A stretch of DNA of 32,491 nucleotides from Dehalococcoidia bacterium (GCA_016932645.1 JAFGCL010000028.1:1-32491); one strand, 5' to 3'. Shown: positions 9,755-17,635, numbered from the stretch's first letter. The notes: generated from the letters alone by a model not told the origin. Translations and numbers: made by a program.

Positions 9755-10270
9755 TTAGGTTTGAAGCCATCGCGTCACTTCACCGAGCACCAGTTGGCGG
9801 TTGGATCGCGACACTGGCACTACTTGGACTCTGGGGTCGCACTTGACCCTGTCGGCAAACGGGTGCGGCTGAAGTGTAATGGTGCCTAGAAGCCGTATCC
9901 CGCTGTCCAGAGCTTCCGCCAGAGCGTCTCTGAAAGAAGAGGACAGGAGTTCCATCTTGCCGATCTCGTCTACCACGACTATGCTGCATTCCTGGAGCGC
10001 CCGGCGCATCGCCGGAACGGCGACTCGCTCCAGACATGCGACGTCCACTCCGTACTTGCCCACTCGTTGCGGCCCGCGAAAGTCCATGCTGGCCAGTACA
10101 GCTCGGTGGCCATCCAGCGTGACAATCTCGAAGCCAAGCCTTACCCTGCCCTAGCGAATCTCTTGAGTGTAAAACCCGCCGGGCTTGGCATTCGTTGCGT
10201 GAATGGACTCACGGATGATGGTGGTCTTTCCCGTGCCGGGGGCGCCGGTGAGCAGCAATGCCTGGGCCAA
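9755..10270 (-). pseudogene. THEP1-type NTPase/nucleotide kinase, interrupted by an in-frame TAG
   Basis: Translated from TTG 10270 (after AAAGGGG), this 172-codon frame aligns over the whole THEP1 (UPF0334-type) P-loop NTPase family. It has Walker A LLLTGAPGTGKTT (codons 5-17), GGFYTQEIR (31-39), then a TAG at codon 40 (10151-10153). It resumes with GRVRLGFEIVTLDG (41-54), Walker B IVVVDEIGKMEL, and a C-terminus of normal length. Family members usually have Glu or another residue at this point, so a single GAG-to-TAG change explains it. An internal ATG at 10087 could give a 110-aa protein, but it lacks the P-loop. It is either a fresh pseudogene, a read-through or recoded stop, or a sequence error. 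It sits 18 nt after the MesB-like gene. Confidence 0.75.
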
Positions 10271-10288
10271 CTTAGTTGCCCCTTTCCC

Positions 10289-11323
10289 TCAAGGGGTTTC
10301 GAGATACCTCTTTCGCACTACGCCGGAGAGTTCTCCCAACTGTGCCAGCGCCTGTTCGGCAGCTTCCGCAGATAGCGACGCCAGCCCGCAGGCCGGGGTG
10401 ATGAGGCCCTGTTCCACGAAGCGCCTGAACGTCACGCCCTCATTGGCAAAGGGGGCTATGGCCTCCTCCAGTCGGTCCTTCAGACTGGCCACGGTCTCTT
10501 TGGCCAGGTGGTCCTCATCGTTTGGCACGATGCCCCAGGCGATGGCGCCTCCTTTGGCCACGAAGGAGCGGACATCGGCAGCGTATGCACTGAGAGCGCT
10601 GGCGTAGCTGTAGGCATCGAAGCTCAGGATGTTGATGGGAAGCCCTAGCAACAGCGACCAGTCGGTGTTGCCGCAGCAGTGCAGGCCCCGGAGGCCGCTG
10701 ATTCCGCCGAGTGTTTCCTCCAGCAGCTCCTTGACCTGCTCCGTTGGCAGGGCGACGAAGGCGGAGCCGAGCGATGTCAGGTATGGTTCATCAACGAAGA
10801 TGATCACGTTTCGTGAGACGCGGCTCAGTTCCTGATACTGCCACGCGGCCTTCAGTCTCAAGTGCCTGGCGATGGCTTCAGCCAGCGTGTCATCATAGAT
10901 GGCCCACTGCGCGCCGTCGGCAACGGCCAAGCCCCAGCTAATGGGCCCGGTGACCTGCCCTTTGATGGCCACAGCCTTGTCTGCCCGCGAAGCTATCAGG
11001 GCATGAAAGCCGGCGGCGTAGTCACGGCTGAAGCCATATGCTGAAGCATCGTTGTCGGCATACGCGGCGTAGAGCTTCTCCAATTCACCGTCGATATCCC
11101 GGGAACGGTCTATGTAGATTCGTGAGTCGTCCACCACAACTCCCGGGAAGCCCTCGCTGAACTGGGCATACATGTTCTCCTTCACGCTGCGGCCGGGCAA
11201 CTGCGGCCAGGCGGGAAGGGCCCGCAGTTGCCGGAGAACCGCGCTGCACGCGTCATCCGGATTAGTGTGGGGCAGGCTGCCGATCATCGTGGGCAGGCAG
11301 CCGAACTGGATATTCTCGGACAT
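10289..11323 (-). CDS. mesB: folate-independent core methionine synthase (MesB-like)
   Basis: The 344-aa product corresponds to only the catalytic C-terminal barrel of cobalamin-independent methionine synthase MetE. It opens with the MetE-like MIGSLPHTNP and has IKGQVTGPISW, FVDEPYL, zinc ligands His215 and Cys217 (LHCCGNTD), and Cys312 in ITPACGL. The folate-binding N-terminal half of MetE is absent. Such core enzymes (MesA-D) take methyl groups from corrinoid proteins. MesB is the family of Wood-Ljungdahl anaerobes including Dehalococcoides, and the corrinoid iron-sulfur protein is the presumed donor. Assignment to MesB specifically is inference from length and context. It lies 14 nt after mtnP in a methionine/SAM-recycling block. 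Confidence 0.8.
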   Translation of the reverse strand: MSENIQFGCLPTMIGSLPHTNPDDACSAVLRQLRALPAWPQLPGRSVKENMYAQFSEGFPGVVVDDSRIYIDRSRDIDGELEKLYAAYADNDASAYGFSRDYAAGFHALIASRADKAVAIKGQVTGPISWGLAVADGAQWAIYDDTLAEAIARHLRLKAAWQYQELSRVSRNVIIFVDEPYLTSLGSAFVALPTEQVKELLEETLGGISGLRGLHCCGNTDWSLLLGLPINILSFDAYSYASALSAYAADVRSFVAKGGAIAWGIVPNDEDHLAKETVASLKDRLEEAIAPFANEGVTFRRFVEQGLITPACGLASLSAEAAEQALAQLGELSGVVRKRYLETP

Positions 11324-11337
11324 CAGACACCTCTAGC

Positions 11338-12201
11338 CTATTGTACATACTTACCGATGAGTGGAGCCAGTTCCCTCTTCAAGTTCGCCGGGATGTGCTC
11401 GCGGGAAGTGATGATGGCATCTTTGAGGGCGGTGTCGCACTGGCAACTCCGCTCTCCTGCTGCACCGGTGATGGACGCCTTCAAGATGTTCTTGGCTGTC
11501 TCGGCATTGTGCATCAGGTTGGCTACTACCATCTCCACTGTGACGGGATCGGCGCTCTCATGCCAACAGTCGTAGTCGGTGACAAACGCCAGTGTGGCGT
11601 AGCACATTTCGGCCTCCCTGGCCAGCTTGGCCTCCGGCAGGGCGGTCATGCCCACGATGCTGGCGCCCCAAGACCGGTAGAGGCGCGACTCGGCCTTAGT
11701 GGAGAAAGCAGGGCCTTCCATGACGACGCAGGTCCCCCCTAGCCGTGCCGTCGTCCCCAGCTTCTGTGCCGTTTGGTAGAGTATCTGGCTCAGGTGGGGA
11801 CAAAAGGGCTCGGCGAAGCCAACGTGCGCGACCAGGCCCCGGCCAAAGAAAGTGCTGACCCTGCCCTTGGTGCGGTCGATCACTTGGTCCGGAATGACAA
11901 GGTCCAGAGGATGGATGTCCTCCTTGAGGCTTCCCACGGCGCTGATTGAGATGATCCGATCAACGCCTAGCGACTTCAGAGCGAAGATGTTGGCCCTGAC
12001 CGGCAGTTCGCTGGGGCTGATGCGATGACCCTTGCCGTGCCTGGGCAGGAAGGCCATAGGCACGCCTTGAAGGGTGCCGGTCATGATGAGATCGCTGGGG
12101 TCGCCGAAAGGGGTTTCCACCTTCGTCTCTTTGAGATCACTCAACCCTTCGATCTGGTAGAGGCCGCTGCCTCCGATTACTCCGATCTTAGCTTCGACCA
12201 C
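11338..12201 (-). CDS. mtnP: S-methyl-5'-thioadenosine phosphorylase
   Basis: MtnP cleaves 5'-methylthioadenosine with phosphate to adenine and 5-methylthioribose-1-phosphate. The 287-aa product begins with the PNP-fold strand IGVIGGSGLY. It shows PRHGKGHRISPSELPVRANI, the purine-site segment GGTCVVMEGPAFST, VGMTALPEAKLAREAEM, and VTDYDCWH. Although the frame is open to 12249, the GTG at 12199-12201 has AAAGGAGG at 12214-12207 with a 5-nt spacer, so I start there. It overlaps the end of mtnA by 14 nt, so the two salvage steps are co-translated. The related 6-oxopurine phosphorylase activity cannot be excluded, but the mtnA partner favours MTA. Confidence 0.93.
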   Translation of the reverse strand: MVEAKIGVIGGSGLYQIEGLSDLKETKVETPFGDPSDLIMTGTLQGVPMAFLPRHGKGHRISPSELPVRANIFALKSLGVDRIISISAVGSLKEDIHPLDLVIPDQVIDRTKGRVSTFFGRGLVAHVGFAEPFCPHLSQILYQTAQKLGTTARLGGTCVVMEGPAFSTKAESRLYRSWGASIVGMTALPEAKLAREAEMCYATLAFVTDYDCWHESADPVTVEMVVANLMHNAETAKNILKASITGAAGERSCQCDTALKDAIITSREHIPANLKRELAPLIGKYVQ

Positions 12202-13300
12202 TGGATCCTCCTTTGGTCCTGGTTTGTGGGGGCCTGAAGAGCTTGGCAATGCTGGCCTTGTAGGGTTTTCTAGCTATTCCGTGTTCAGTGATGATCGCAG
12301 AGACGTAGCGGTGCGGTGTTACGTCGAAAGCCGGATTGGCCGCCCGGACTCCAGGCGCGGCTACGGGAACGCCTTGAATGCAGGTGACTTCCTCCGGGTC
12401 CCTTTCTTCAATAGGGATTCTGTCGCCGGATGGCAGCGAGCGGTCGATGGTGGACAGCGGTGCGGCCGCATAGAAAGGGACATCGTTCTCATTGGCCAAG
12501 ACCGCCAGCGTGTAAGTACCGATCTTGTTGGCGGTGTCACCGTTGGCCGCGATGCGGTCGGCGCCCGTTATGACGCAGTCTATCTTCCGACGACTCAGGA
12601 AGTGGCCGGCCATGGAGTCGGTGATGAGGGTGACCGGGATGCCGTCTCGCCTCAGTTCCCAGGCGGTGAGGCGGGCACCCTGCAAGAGGGGGCGGGTCTC
12701 GGTGGCGATGACATCAATGTGCTTGCCCTGCTCCCTCGCGGCCTTTATGACGCCCAACGCGGTGCCATAGCCTCCGGTAGCCAGCGCTCCGGCGTTGCAG
12801 TGCGTCAGAACGGTGAAGCCGTCCTTGATGAGTGCCGCGCCAAGGCGCGAGAGCCTCGTGGTGGCTTCCCGCTCTTCGTCATGAATGGCCCTGGCTTCTA
12901 TGATCAGCGCTGACTTGATGGCGGCGATGTCTCTCTTGGTCTCCGTGGTTGCCAGCATGCGGTCGATGGCCCAGCGCAGATTCACCGCCGTGGGCCTGGT
13001 GGAGGCCAGCGCCTCGGCTATACGGTGCAACTCTCTCAAGAACCGCGGCCGGCTCTTGATCTCGATAGACTGAGCACAAAGCGCCAGACCATACGCGCCG
13101 GCGATGCCGATCAAGGGCGCGCCCCGAATGCGGAGCATCTTGATCGCTTCGGCGACTTCCTCATAGCCGGCAAGCTCAAGCTGAACCTCCTGGTGAGGAA
13201 GGCGCGACTGATCGATGATCCTGATCTTCCCGTGAAGCCACTCTATCGGTTCTATTGTCTGCATCACCGTTCTGCTGTTGAATACCTGCGGTTCAGCCAT
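12188..13300 (-). CDS. mtnA: S-methyl-5-thioribose-1-phosphate isomerase
   Basis: MtnA converts methylthioribose-1-phosphate to methylthioribulose-1-phosphate, the step after MtnP. The 370-aa product shares the eIF2B-like fold. It contains RIRGAPLIGIAGAYG near residue 57, the catalytic Cys168 in THCNAGALATGGYG, and catalytic Asp248 in ITGADRIAANGDTANKIGTY. An alternative ATG 12 codons in (13264) would give the commoner N-terminus M-x-T-I-x-x-x-E-W; neither start has a strong Shine-Dalgarno. It heads the - strand salvage run. No other methionine-salvage genes (mtnB, C, D, K) are visible, as expected where MtnA feeds a shunt rather than the full cycle. Confidence 0.94.
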   Translation of the reverse strand: MAEPQVFNSRTVMQTIEPIEWLHGKIRIIDQSRLPHQEVQLELAGYEEVAEAIKMLRIRGAPLIGIAGAYGLALCAQSIEIKSRPRFLRELHRIAEALASTRPTAVNLRWAIDRMLATTETKRDIAAIKSALIIEARAIHDEEREATTRLSRLGAALIKDGFTVLTHCNAGALATGGYGTALGVIKAAREQGKHIDVIATETRPLLQGARLTAWELRRDGIPVTLITDSMAGHFLSRRKIDCVITGADRIAANGDTANKIGTYTLAVLANENDVPFYAAAPLSTIDRSLPSGDRIPIEERDPEEVTCIQGVPVAAPGVRAANPAFDVTPHRYVSAIITEHGIARKPYKASIAKLFRPPQTRTKGGSSGRS

Positions 13301-13349
13301 TCAGTTTACCATTTTGAGGGCTTCAGAGAGAAAGTGGCCCGTCGAGCGC

Positions 13350-13379
13350 TTGAATGGCCGTCCCTGCGGATGATATAAT
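13350..13379 (+). promoter_or_regulatory. sigma-70-type promoter of the marR gene
   Basis: TTGAAT at 13350-13355 and a perfect TATAAT at 13374-13379 are separated by 18 nt. They lie about 57 nt ahead of the marR ATG in the divergent gap between mtnA and marR. This is the best-matching canonical promoter I found in the window. Confidence 0.65.
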
Positions 13380-13435
13380 TAGCACCGGCCAAATGATAGG
13401 AACCACACTAAGCATGGCCGAGAGTGGAGGTCTAG

Positions 13436-13939
13436 ATGAAGGCTGAGGCGGGCAAAGCAGAACTCGTTCGCAGCATTCAAGCGCTCCAGGAGAAGCTGGA
13501 GGAGCTTGAGTTTGCGATAACGCCTATCATTCCGCATGACTGGCTCACAACCGACCTCACGATGCCTCAGCTGAAGGTCATGGTGATACTGTGGAGGGAA
13601 GGACCTGCCCGCATGAGCGAACTGGCGTCCGGTCTGGCGGTCACGTTGGCCACGGCAACTGGGGTTGTGGATCGCTTGGTTGAGAAGAGATTCGTCGTCA
13701 GAGAGGGCCTTCCCGGAGACAGACGGGTGGTAATCTGCCGTCTTACGCAGGATGGTCAGGATTTCATGAAGGCGCTATGGCTATCCGGCCGGGTGCAGAT
13801 AGGACGCATCCTGGAAGTCATGACTCCTGAGCAGCTCAAGATAGTGGAGCAGGGGACCGAGGTCTTCATTGAGGCAGCTATGAAGATCCAGGCGGCTTCT
13901 GCTGCGAAGAAGAAGGCTGCAGAATCGTCCGGGTCGTGA
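13436..13939 (+). CDS. MarR-family transcriptional regulator
   Basis: This is a 167-aa winged-helix regulator with a GGAGG Shine-Dalgarno 5 nt before its ATG. The N-terminal 30 residues form a predicted dimerisation/coiled helix. MPQLKVMVILWREGPARMSELASGL (about 43-67) begins the DNA-binding domain. The recognition helix is LATATGVVDRLVEKRFV, and the wing is REGLPGDRRVVICRLTQDG, the standard MarR D-x-R-x-x-x-x-x-L-T signature. The C-terminus is a helix ending in a lysine/alanine-rich tail. It has its own promoter and is divergent from mtnA. MarR proteins often sense aromatic or acyl-CoA-type ligands, so the nearby reductase-like operon is a plausible target, but no operator links them by sequence. 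Confidence 0.92.
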   Translation: MKAEAGKAELVRSIQALQEKLEELEFAITPIIPHDWLTTDLTMPQLKVMVILWREGPARMSELASGLAVTLATATGVVDRLVEKRFVVREGLPGDRRVVICRLTQDGQDFMKALWLSGRVQIGRILEVMTPEQLKIVEQGTEVFIEAAMKIQAASAAKKKAAESSGS

Positions 13940-13968
13940 AGTCACGACTGCACAAGTGCTGCGATTCT
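13919..13968. terminator. nested hairpins between convergent marR and acp (candidate bidirectional terminator)
   Basis: A perfect GTCGTGA/TCACGAC hairpin (13933-13939 with 13942-13948) covers the marR stop codon. Around it, AGAATCG at 13921-13927 pairs with CGATTCT at 13962-13968. The downstream T content is modest, so terminator function is tentative. The 13940-14110 gap holds nothing else I recognise. Confidence 0.35.
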
Positions 13969-14110
13969 CTATCATCCTTCCGTTCCCCCGGGCCTTGAGA
14001 GTCTTCAGTTGAGTGTTCAGATGACTGCTTTCTTGGGCAGAAGGCCCGTCCGCCATCGTGAGGGCTCCGTAGTCTACTCAAGGCACGCATGTCACCGTTC
14101 ATGAGTTGCG

Positions 14111-14341
14111 CTAGTTCATTCTCTCCTGGATGTGCTTCACCAGATCGTCGACGGTCTTGAACGTCTTCAGCTTATCTATGTCCACTTCCATATCAAAGCG
14201 GCTCTCTATGCCCACGATGGCCTGCACCCAGTTCAGGGAATCCAGGTGCAGATTGGCCAGCGGCATGTCGGTGGTTATGTCCTGTTCGCGTTTCTTGGCT
14301 ACTCTGGCGAGTATCTTCTTCAGCTCATCGAATACTGACAA
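14111..14341 (-). CDS. acyl carrier protein-like protein
   Basis: This 76-aa four-helix carrier protein has the phosphopantetheine attachment Ser in LHLDSLNWVQAI (near residue 35), where D-S-L is the invariant motif. It continues with the helix III region FDMEVDIDKL and a C-terminal helix DDLVKHIQERMN. The start is TTG 14341 with AGGAGG 5 nt upstream. The helix II region differs from typical fatty-acid AcpP (DSL-[DE]-x-VE), so it may be a specialised carrier. It follows plsX in the same direction but across a 364-bp repeat-rich gap, so it may be transcribed separately. Confidence 0.85.
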   Translation of the reverse strand: MSVFDELKKILARVAKKREQDITTDMPLANLHLDSLNWVQAIVGIESRFDMEVDIDKLKTFKTVDDLVKHIQERMN

Positions 14342-14705
14342 TCGGGCCTCCTAGCTGTTCAACACGATTTCTGTCGGCAGTATTGCCCACACTGTCATGA
14401 GGAGGTCTTTAACCCCTTTGTCCCCCACTCCTTTGGGATGCGGAAGAAGCCTGGGAGACACCCCCAGATCCCCCGGCAGGAGATACTCTCCTGCACCTCT
14501 CCTCGTCATTCGTGCGAAGGCGGGAACCCAGTTGGGTTACGGAGGGCCACGCTTCGTCGTGGCGACGGGACGAAGTCCGTAGGGTGAGCTCTGCCCACCA
14601 CTCGCTACGGTCTAGAGCCATCAACCCCCTCTGGCCCCCCAATCTCGGGGGGATAGGAAAGAATGCAGAGTAGCTTCGCACCTCTGCACGCCCCGCAAAT
14701 CGCAA
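14342..14705. repeat. 364-bp non-coding block packed with inverted repeats (REP/MITE-like)
   Basis: No gene is visible between plsX and acp. The block holds several perfect inverted repeats: GCAGGAG/CTCCTGC (14476-14482/14488-14494), AACCCA/TGGGTT (14525-14530/14533-14538), CTTCGTC/GACGAAG (14552-14558/14569-14575) and TGCAGAG/CTCTGCA (14664-14670/14682-14688). It also has G-rich and C-rich tracts such as ACACCCCCAGATCCCCCGG. The stretch CTCGTCATTCGTGCGAAGGC resembles widespread REP-type intergenic palindromes. Base composition differs visibly from the flanking genes. Confidence 0.55.
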
Positions 14706-15737
14706 TCAGCCCGGGGTCCCCTTGAGCGCCTTCTCCAACTCCACGCGAAGCGTGCCGACGAAGTCGCTCTCCACGGCCAGCTTGGCCTCGCTTATCGCCG
14801 CGGCAATATGATCGGCGCGGCTGGCCCCGTGACAGACGATAGCCACCCCGTTTATGCCCCAGATGGGCCCACCACCGGTTGTGTCCGGTGTGCTGATCTG
14901 CTTCATTAGCTTCGAAGTGACGGACTCAACGGCAGGCTGCGGCAGCATGACCGCCAGTTCCTCAGATAGAAAGTGGTTGATTCCCTTGGCCATACCCTCT
15001 GAGTACTTCAGCAAGATGTTGCCGACGAAGCCGTCGCAGACGATCACGTTGGCCTTTCCGCCTGGGATGTCCATCCCTTCCACATTGCCGATGAAATTCA
15101 GGCCGCTCTCTTTCAGGAGGCAGTAGGCCTCCTTGACCACTTCTGTGCCCTTGCCCTCCTCTGCGCCAACGTTGAGAAGGCCCACGGTCGGGTTCTCTAT
15201 ACCGTGGAACTTCCTGACGAAGACGCTCCCGGCCACGGCGAACTTCAGCAGATCGCTGGCCTGGCAGCCCACGTTGGCTCCCATGTCCAGCATGAAGGTA
15301 TTAGGAGCCAGCTTCAAGAACGCGCCTCCAACGATGGGACGCTCTATGCCTGGCAGACAGCCCAGGTGCTGATAGGCGTTGACCATGAACGCGCCGGTCG
15401 AGCCGGCGCTGACTACCGCATCGGCCTTGCCATCTTTGACCAGTTTGGTGGCTATGGCCATGGAACTGTTGGGTTTCCGCATGGCGGCGATGATGGCGTT
15501 CTCACCATCCTTGACGACTTCAATGGCATCCACCAGTCGAATCGTTGAATCGTGAAAACCGTGCTTCTTGAGCTCAGCAGTCAGATCAGGCCTGAGGCCG
15601 GTAATGATCACCTCCACGTCCATCTCTCTAACCGCCCGAGCTGCTCCGCTCACTATTTCCGTGGGGGCATGGTCGCCTCCCATTCCATCCAGCGCTACCC
15701 TGATCTTCCTGGTGGAACCTGTGCCCTGCCTGCTTAC
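14706..15737 (-). CDS. plsX: phosphate acyltransferase PlsX, apparently with a GTA start
   Basis: PlsX makes acyl-phosphate from acyl-ACP for phospholipid synthesis at the membrane surface. The product shows KIRVALDGMGGDHAP at the N-terminus, VVSAGSTGAFMV, LDMGANVGC, LLNVGAEEGKG, VCDGFVGNILLK and GVAIVCHGAS, at the normal length (343 aa). No ATG, GTG or TTG lies in frame between the family N-terminus and a GTG deep inside the upstream gene. The best site is codon GTA at 15737-15735, 8 nt after a perfect AAGGAGG (15752-15746), overlapping the upstream TAA as GTAA. A single G-to-A change from GTGA would explain this while leaving the upstream stop intact. Confidence 0.9.
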   Translation of the reverse strand, partial: VSRQGTGSTRKIRVALDGMGGDHAPTEIVSGAARAVREMDVEVIITGLRPDLTAELKKHGFHDSTIRLVDAIEVVKDGENAIIAAMRKPNSSMAIATKLVKDGKADAVVSAGSTGAFMVNAYQHLGCLPGIERPIVGGAFLKLAPNTFMLDMGANVGCQASDLLKFAVAGSVFVRKFHGIENPTVGLLNVGAEEGKGTEVVKEAYCLLKESGLNFIGNVEGMDIPGGKANVIVCDGFVGNILLKYSEGMAKGINHFLSEELAVMLPQPAVESVTSKLMKQISTPDTTGGGPIWGINGVAIVCHGASRADHIAAAISEAKLAVESDFVGTLRVELEKALKGTPG

Positions 15738-16849
15738 TCTCTGTTCCTCCTTCCCGCTCCGGCCGGCCGGCCATCGAGTGCCACATCCCAGGTATGGCTT
15801 ATGGCGTTCCCATGGCACACGCTGTGGCAGTTCATTTCTCGGGACTTGGCGCAAGCACCAAATCCGGGGCAGAGAAGTGACAACCTGTTCCTGGCATCTT
15901 CTCTGACGATCGCCTTGGGCTGCGAGCCATTCTCGCGGGCCACGTCGAAGACGCCGGAGGGGCAGGCCTTGATGCACTCCCCGCAGCCATCGCAGCGGGA
16001 ATGGTCGATGGTAATGAAGTAGTTCCCGGTGGCATCGGCGTACCCATACTGTATCTTCAGCCCGTCGCCGTTCCGGCTCTGTCCCCGCTCCCTGGCAAAG
16101 AGGGCGGCCCCAAGGGCGCCCATGAGCTGGGGGTCCTCGGCCAGCAGCGGCTCCAGCCCCACCTTCTCTCTCAGCTTCTGCACCATCCCGGCGTTCTTGG
16201 CGATCCCTCCGCTGATGCTGAAGTCCTTCTCAACGGAGACCCTCTTCAGAAGGTTCACGCTCCTGGTGGCGATGGCTTCATGGAGGCCCGACAAGATGTC
16301 TTCCCTCGCCACTCCCTTCCTCAGGTAGGAAAGCGCCTCGCTCTTGGCAAAGACCGCGCAAACGGTGTTAAAGGGGATGTTGTTCTTTGACTCCAGTGCC
16401 GCTTCTCCGATGCTGGGAAGCGGCATATCAAGCACCTCGGCGATTATTTCCAGAAACCTCCCCGTGCCACCGGCGCACTTGTCATTCATGATGAAGTTGA
16501 CCACGCGCCCCTGCTCATCGCAGCGGATGGCTTTGCAGTCCTGCCCGCCCATGTCCAGGATCGTCCTGACGGAGGGGAAGCAGTGGTTGACGCCGCGTGC
16601 ATGGCAACTGATCTCCGATATGTTCTCGTTAGCAAAGGGCACCAGGATTCTACCGTAGCCAGTGGCTACCGTGTACTTGACCTCCTTGAGCGACACGCCG
16701 GTGCCCTTCAGCAAGGACTGCATGGCGGCCTCCGAGGTCTTCACGCTTTCGGGCCCTGTGTCACAGATGACGGAGGAGAGCACCGATGCCTTGTTCAGCA
16801 GCACGGCCTTGGTGGCCCGCGATCCGATATCTATGCCGGCGACAATCAT
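15734..16849 (-). CDS. BadF/BadG/HgdC-type ATPase subunit with fused C-terminal ferredoxin domain
   Basis: This 371-aa protein has two parts. Residues 1-255 are an ASKHA ATPase of the activator/BcrA-D family: GIDIGSRATKAVLL (phosphate 1), LDMGGQDCKAI (phosphate 2), Cys125 in NDKCAGGTGRF and Cys164 in NTVCAVFAKSEA (ligands of the bridging [4Fe-4S] cluster), and SGGIAKNAG (adenosine). Residues 276-350 form a ferredoxin-like domain with Cys286, 289, 292 and 296 (CDGCGECIKACP) and a second, irregularly spaced set, Cys327, 333, 341 and 345. Such proteins use ATP hydrolysis to push an electron to a low potential for a partner reductase or dehydratase. The fused domain may be its electron entry. The ATG directly abuts the stop of the second ATPase gene. 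Confidence 0.88.
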   Translation of the reverse strand: MIVAGIDIGSRATKAVLLNKASVLSSVICDTGPESVKTSEAAMQSLLKGTGVSLKEVKYTVATGYGRILVPFANENISEISCHARGVNHCFPSVRTILDMGGQDCKAIRCDEQGRVVNFIMNDKCAGGTGRFLEIIAEVLDMPLPSIGEAALESKNNIPFNTVCAVFAKSEALSYLRKGVAREDILSGLHEAIATRSVNLLKRVSVEKDFSISGGIAKNAGMVQKLREKVGLEPLLAEDPQLMGALGAALFARERGQSRNGDGLKIQYGYADATGNYFITIDHSRCDGCGECIKACPSGVFDVARENGSQPKAIVREDARNRLSLLCPGFGACAKSREMNCHSVCHGNAISHTWDVALDGRPAGAGRRNRE

Positions 16850-17635
16850 CTATCTGGCTCCCTGCACCATGTTCTCTTTCGCTATTAAAGCCGCCCCAAT
16901 GGCTCCCGCCAGATCGGGTGTTGGCGGTATTAGAACGTTGTGGCCTACTTCCTCCGCCAGGATGCTGACGAGTCCGCTGTTGGCGGCCACCCCGCCGGTG
17001 ACGGCCACTTCCTTCTTGATACCCACTCTCTGCAACTGGGACATGATCCGGTGCACCATCGAAACATATATCCCAGCCACGATGTCCTCAACTGGTGTCG
17101 GCGGGTCACGGTGGATGTGCGAGATAACCTCCGATTCGGCAAAGACGGCGCATGTCCCCGTGATCTCGGCTCTGGCCTTCGCCTTGCTGGAGATGGTGGC
17201 CATTTCCTCCATTGAGAGCCGGAGGAGCTTGGCCATCTGCTGCAGGAATATGCCTGTTCCGGCGGCACACTTGTCCTGGTTCCCGTAGTCGGACACGCGG
17301 CCCCGTTCGTTGATCCTGACCACCGTAATGCTCTCCGCACCCATGTCTATCAATGTTCTGGCCTCGGGCAGAAGGTAGTGAATGCCCCGTGCCAGGCAGG
17401 TAGTTATGGCTTTCTGCTGCCGGCTGAACGAAACGGCCTTGCCTCCCGCGCCGGTGGAGACAACGTAGATGTCCCCGTCATGGCCGGCTCTGGCCAGGGC
17501 TTGTTCAAGGGCGGCTTTGGTGCTGGACTCGCTGGAATCGGAGGAAGGAGCAACGGCGGACGAGAGAATCCCATCGTCGCCCATCACCGCCACCTTCGTC
17601 CTCAGACTCCCTACATCAATGCCAACCGCTCTCAT
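16850..17635 (-). CDS. BadF/BadG/HgdC-type ATPase subunit (BcrD/activator-like)
   Basis: This is a 261-aa ASKHA ATPase, close in size to BcrD or HgdC (about 260-290 aa). It has GIDVGSLRTKVAVM, IDMGAESITVV, Cys123 in QDKCAAGTGIF, Cys162 in TGTCAVFAESEV, and TGGVAANSGLV. The two cysteines should bind one [4Fe-4S] cluster shared across a dimer interface. The adjoining second ATPase gene differs clearly, so the two probably form a heterodimer as BcrA/BcrD do, rather than the homodimer of 2-hydroxyacyl-CoA dehydratase activators. It begins 34 nt after the large HgdB-family subunit gene, with only a weak AGG ribosome site. Confidence 0.88.
   Translation of the reverse strand: MRAVGIDVGSLRTKVAVMGDDGILSSAVAPSSDSSESSTKAALEQALARAGHDGDIYVVSTGAGGKAVSFSRQQKAITTCLARGIHYLLPEARTLIDMGAESITVVRINERGRVSDYGNQDKCAAGTGIFLQQMAKLLRLSMEEMATISSKAKARAEITGTCAVFAESEVISHIHRDPPTPVEDIVAGIYVSMVHRIMSQLQRVGIKKEVAVTGGVAANSGLVSILAEEVGHNVLIPPTPDLAGAIGAALIAKENMVQGAR

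Noticed and set aside
10151-10153. Pyrrolysine at the THEP1 TAG
   Set aside because: No pyl genes are in the window, the family shows no special residue here, and a simple mutation or error explains it better.
15738-15977. 80-residue N-terminal extension of PlsX
   Set aside because: It is an out-of-frame reading of the ferredoxin-domain end of the upstream gene and has no counterpart in PlsX proteins.
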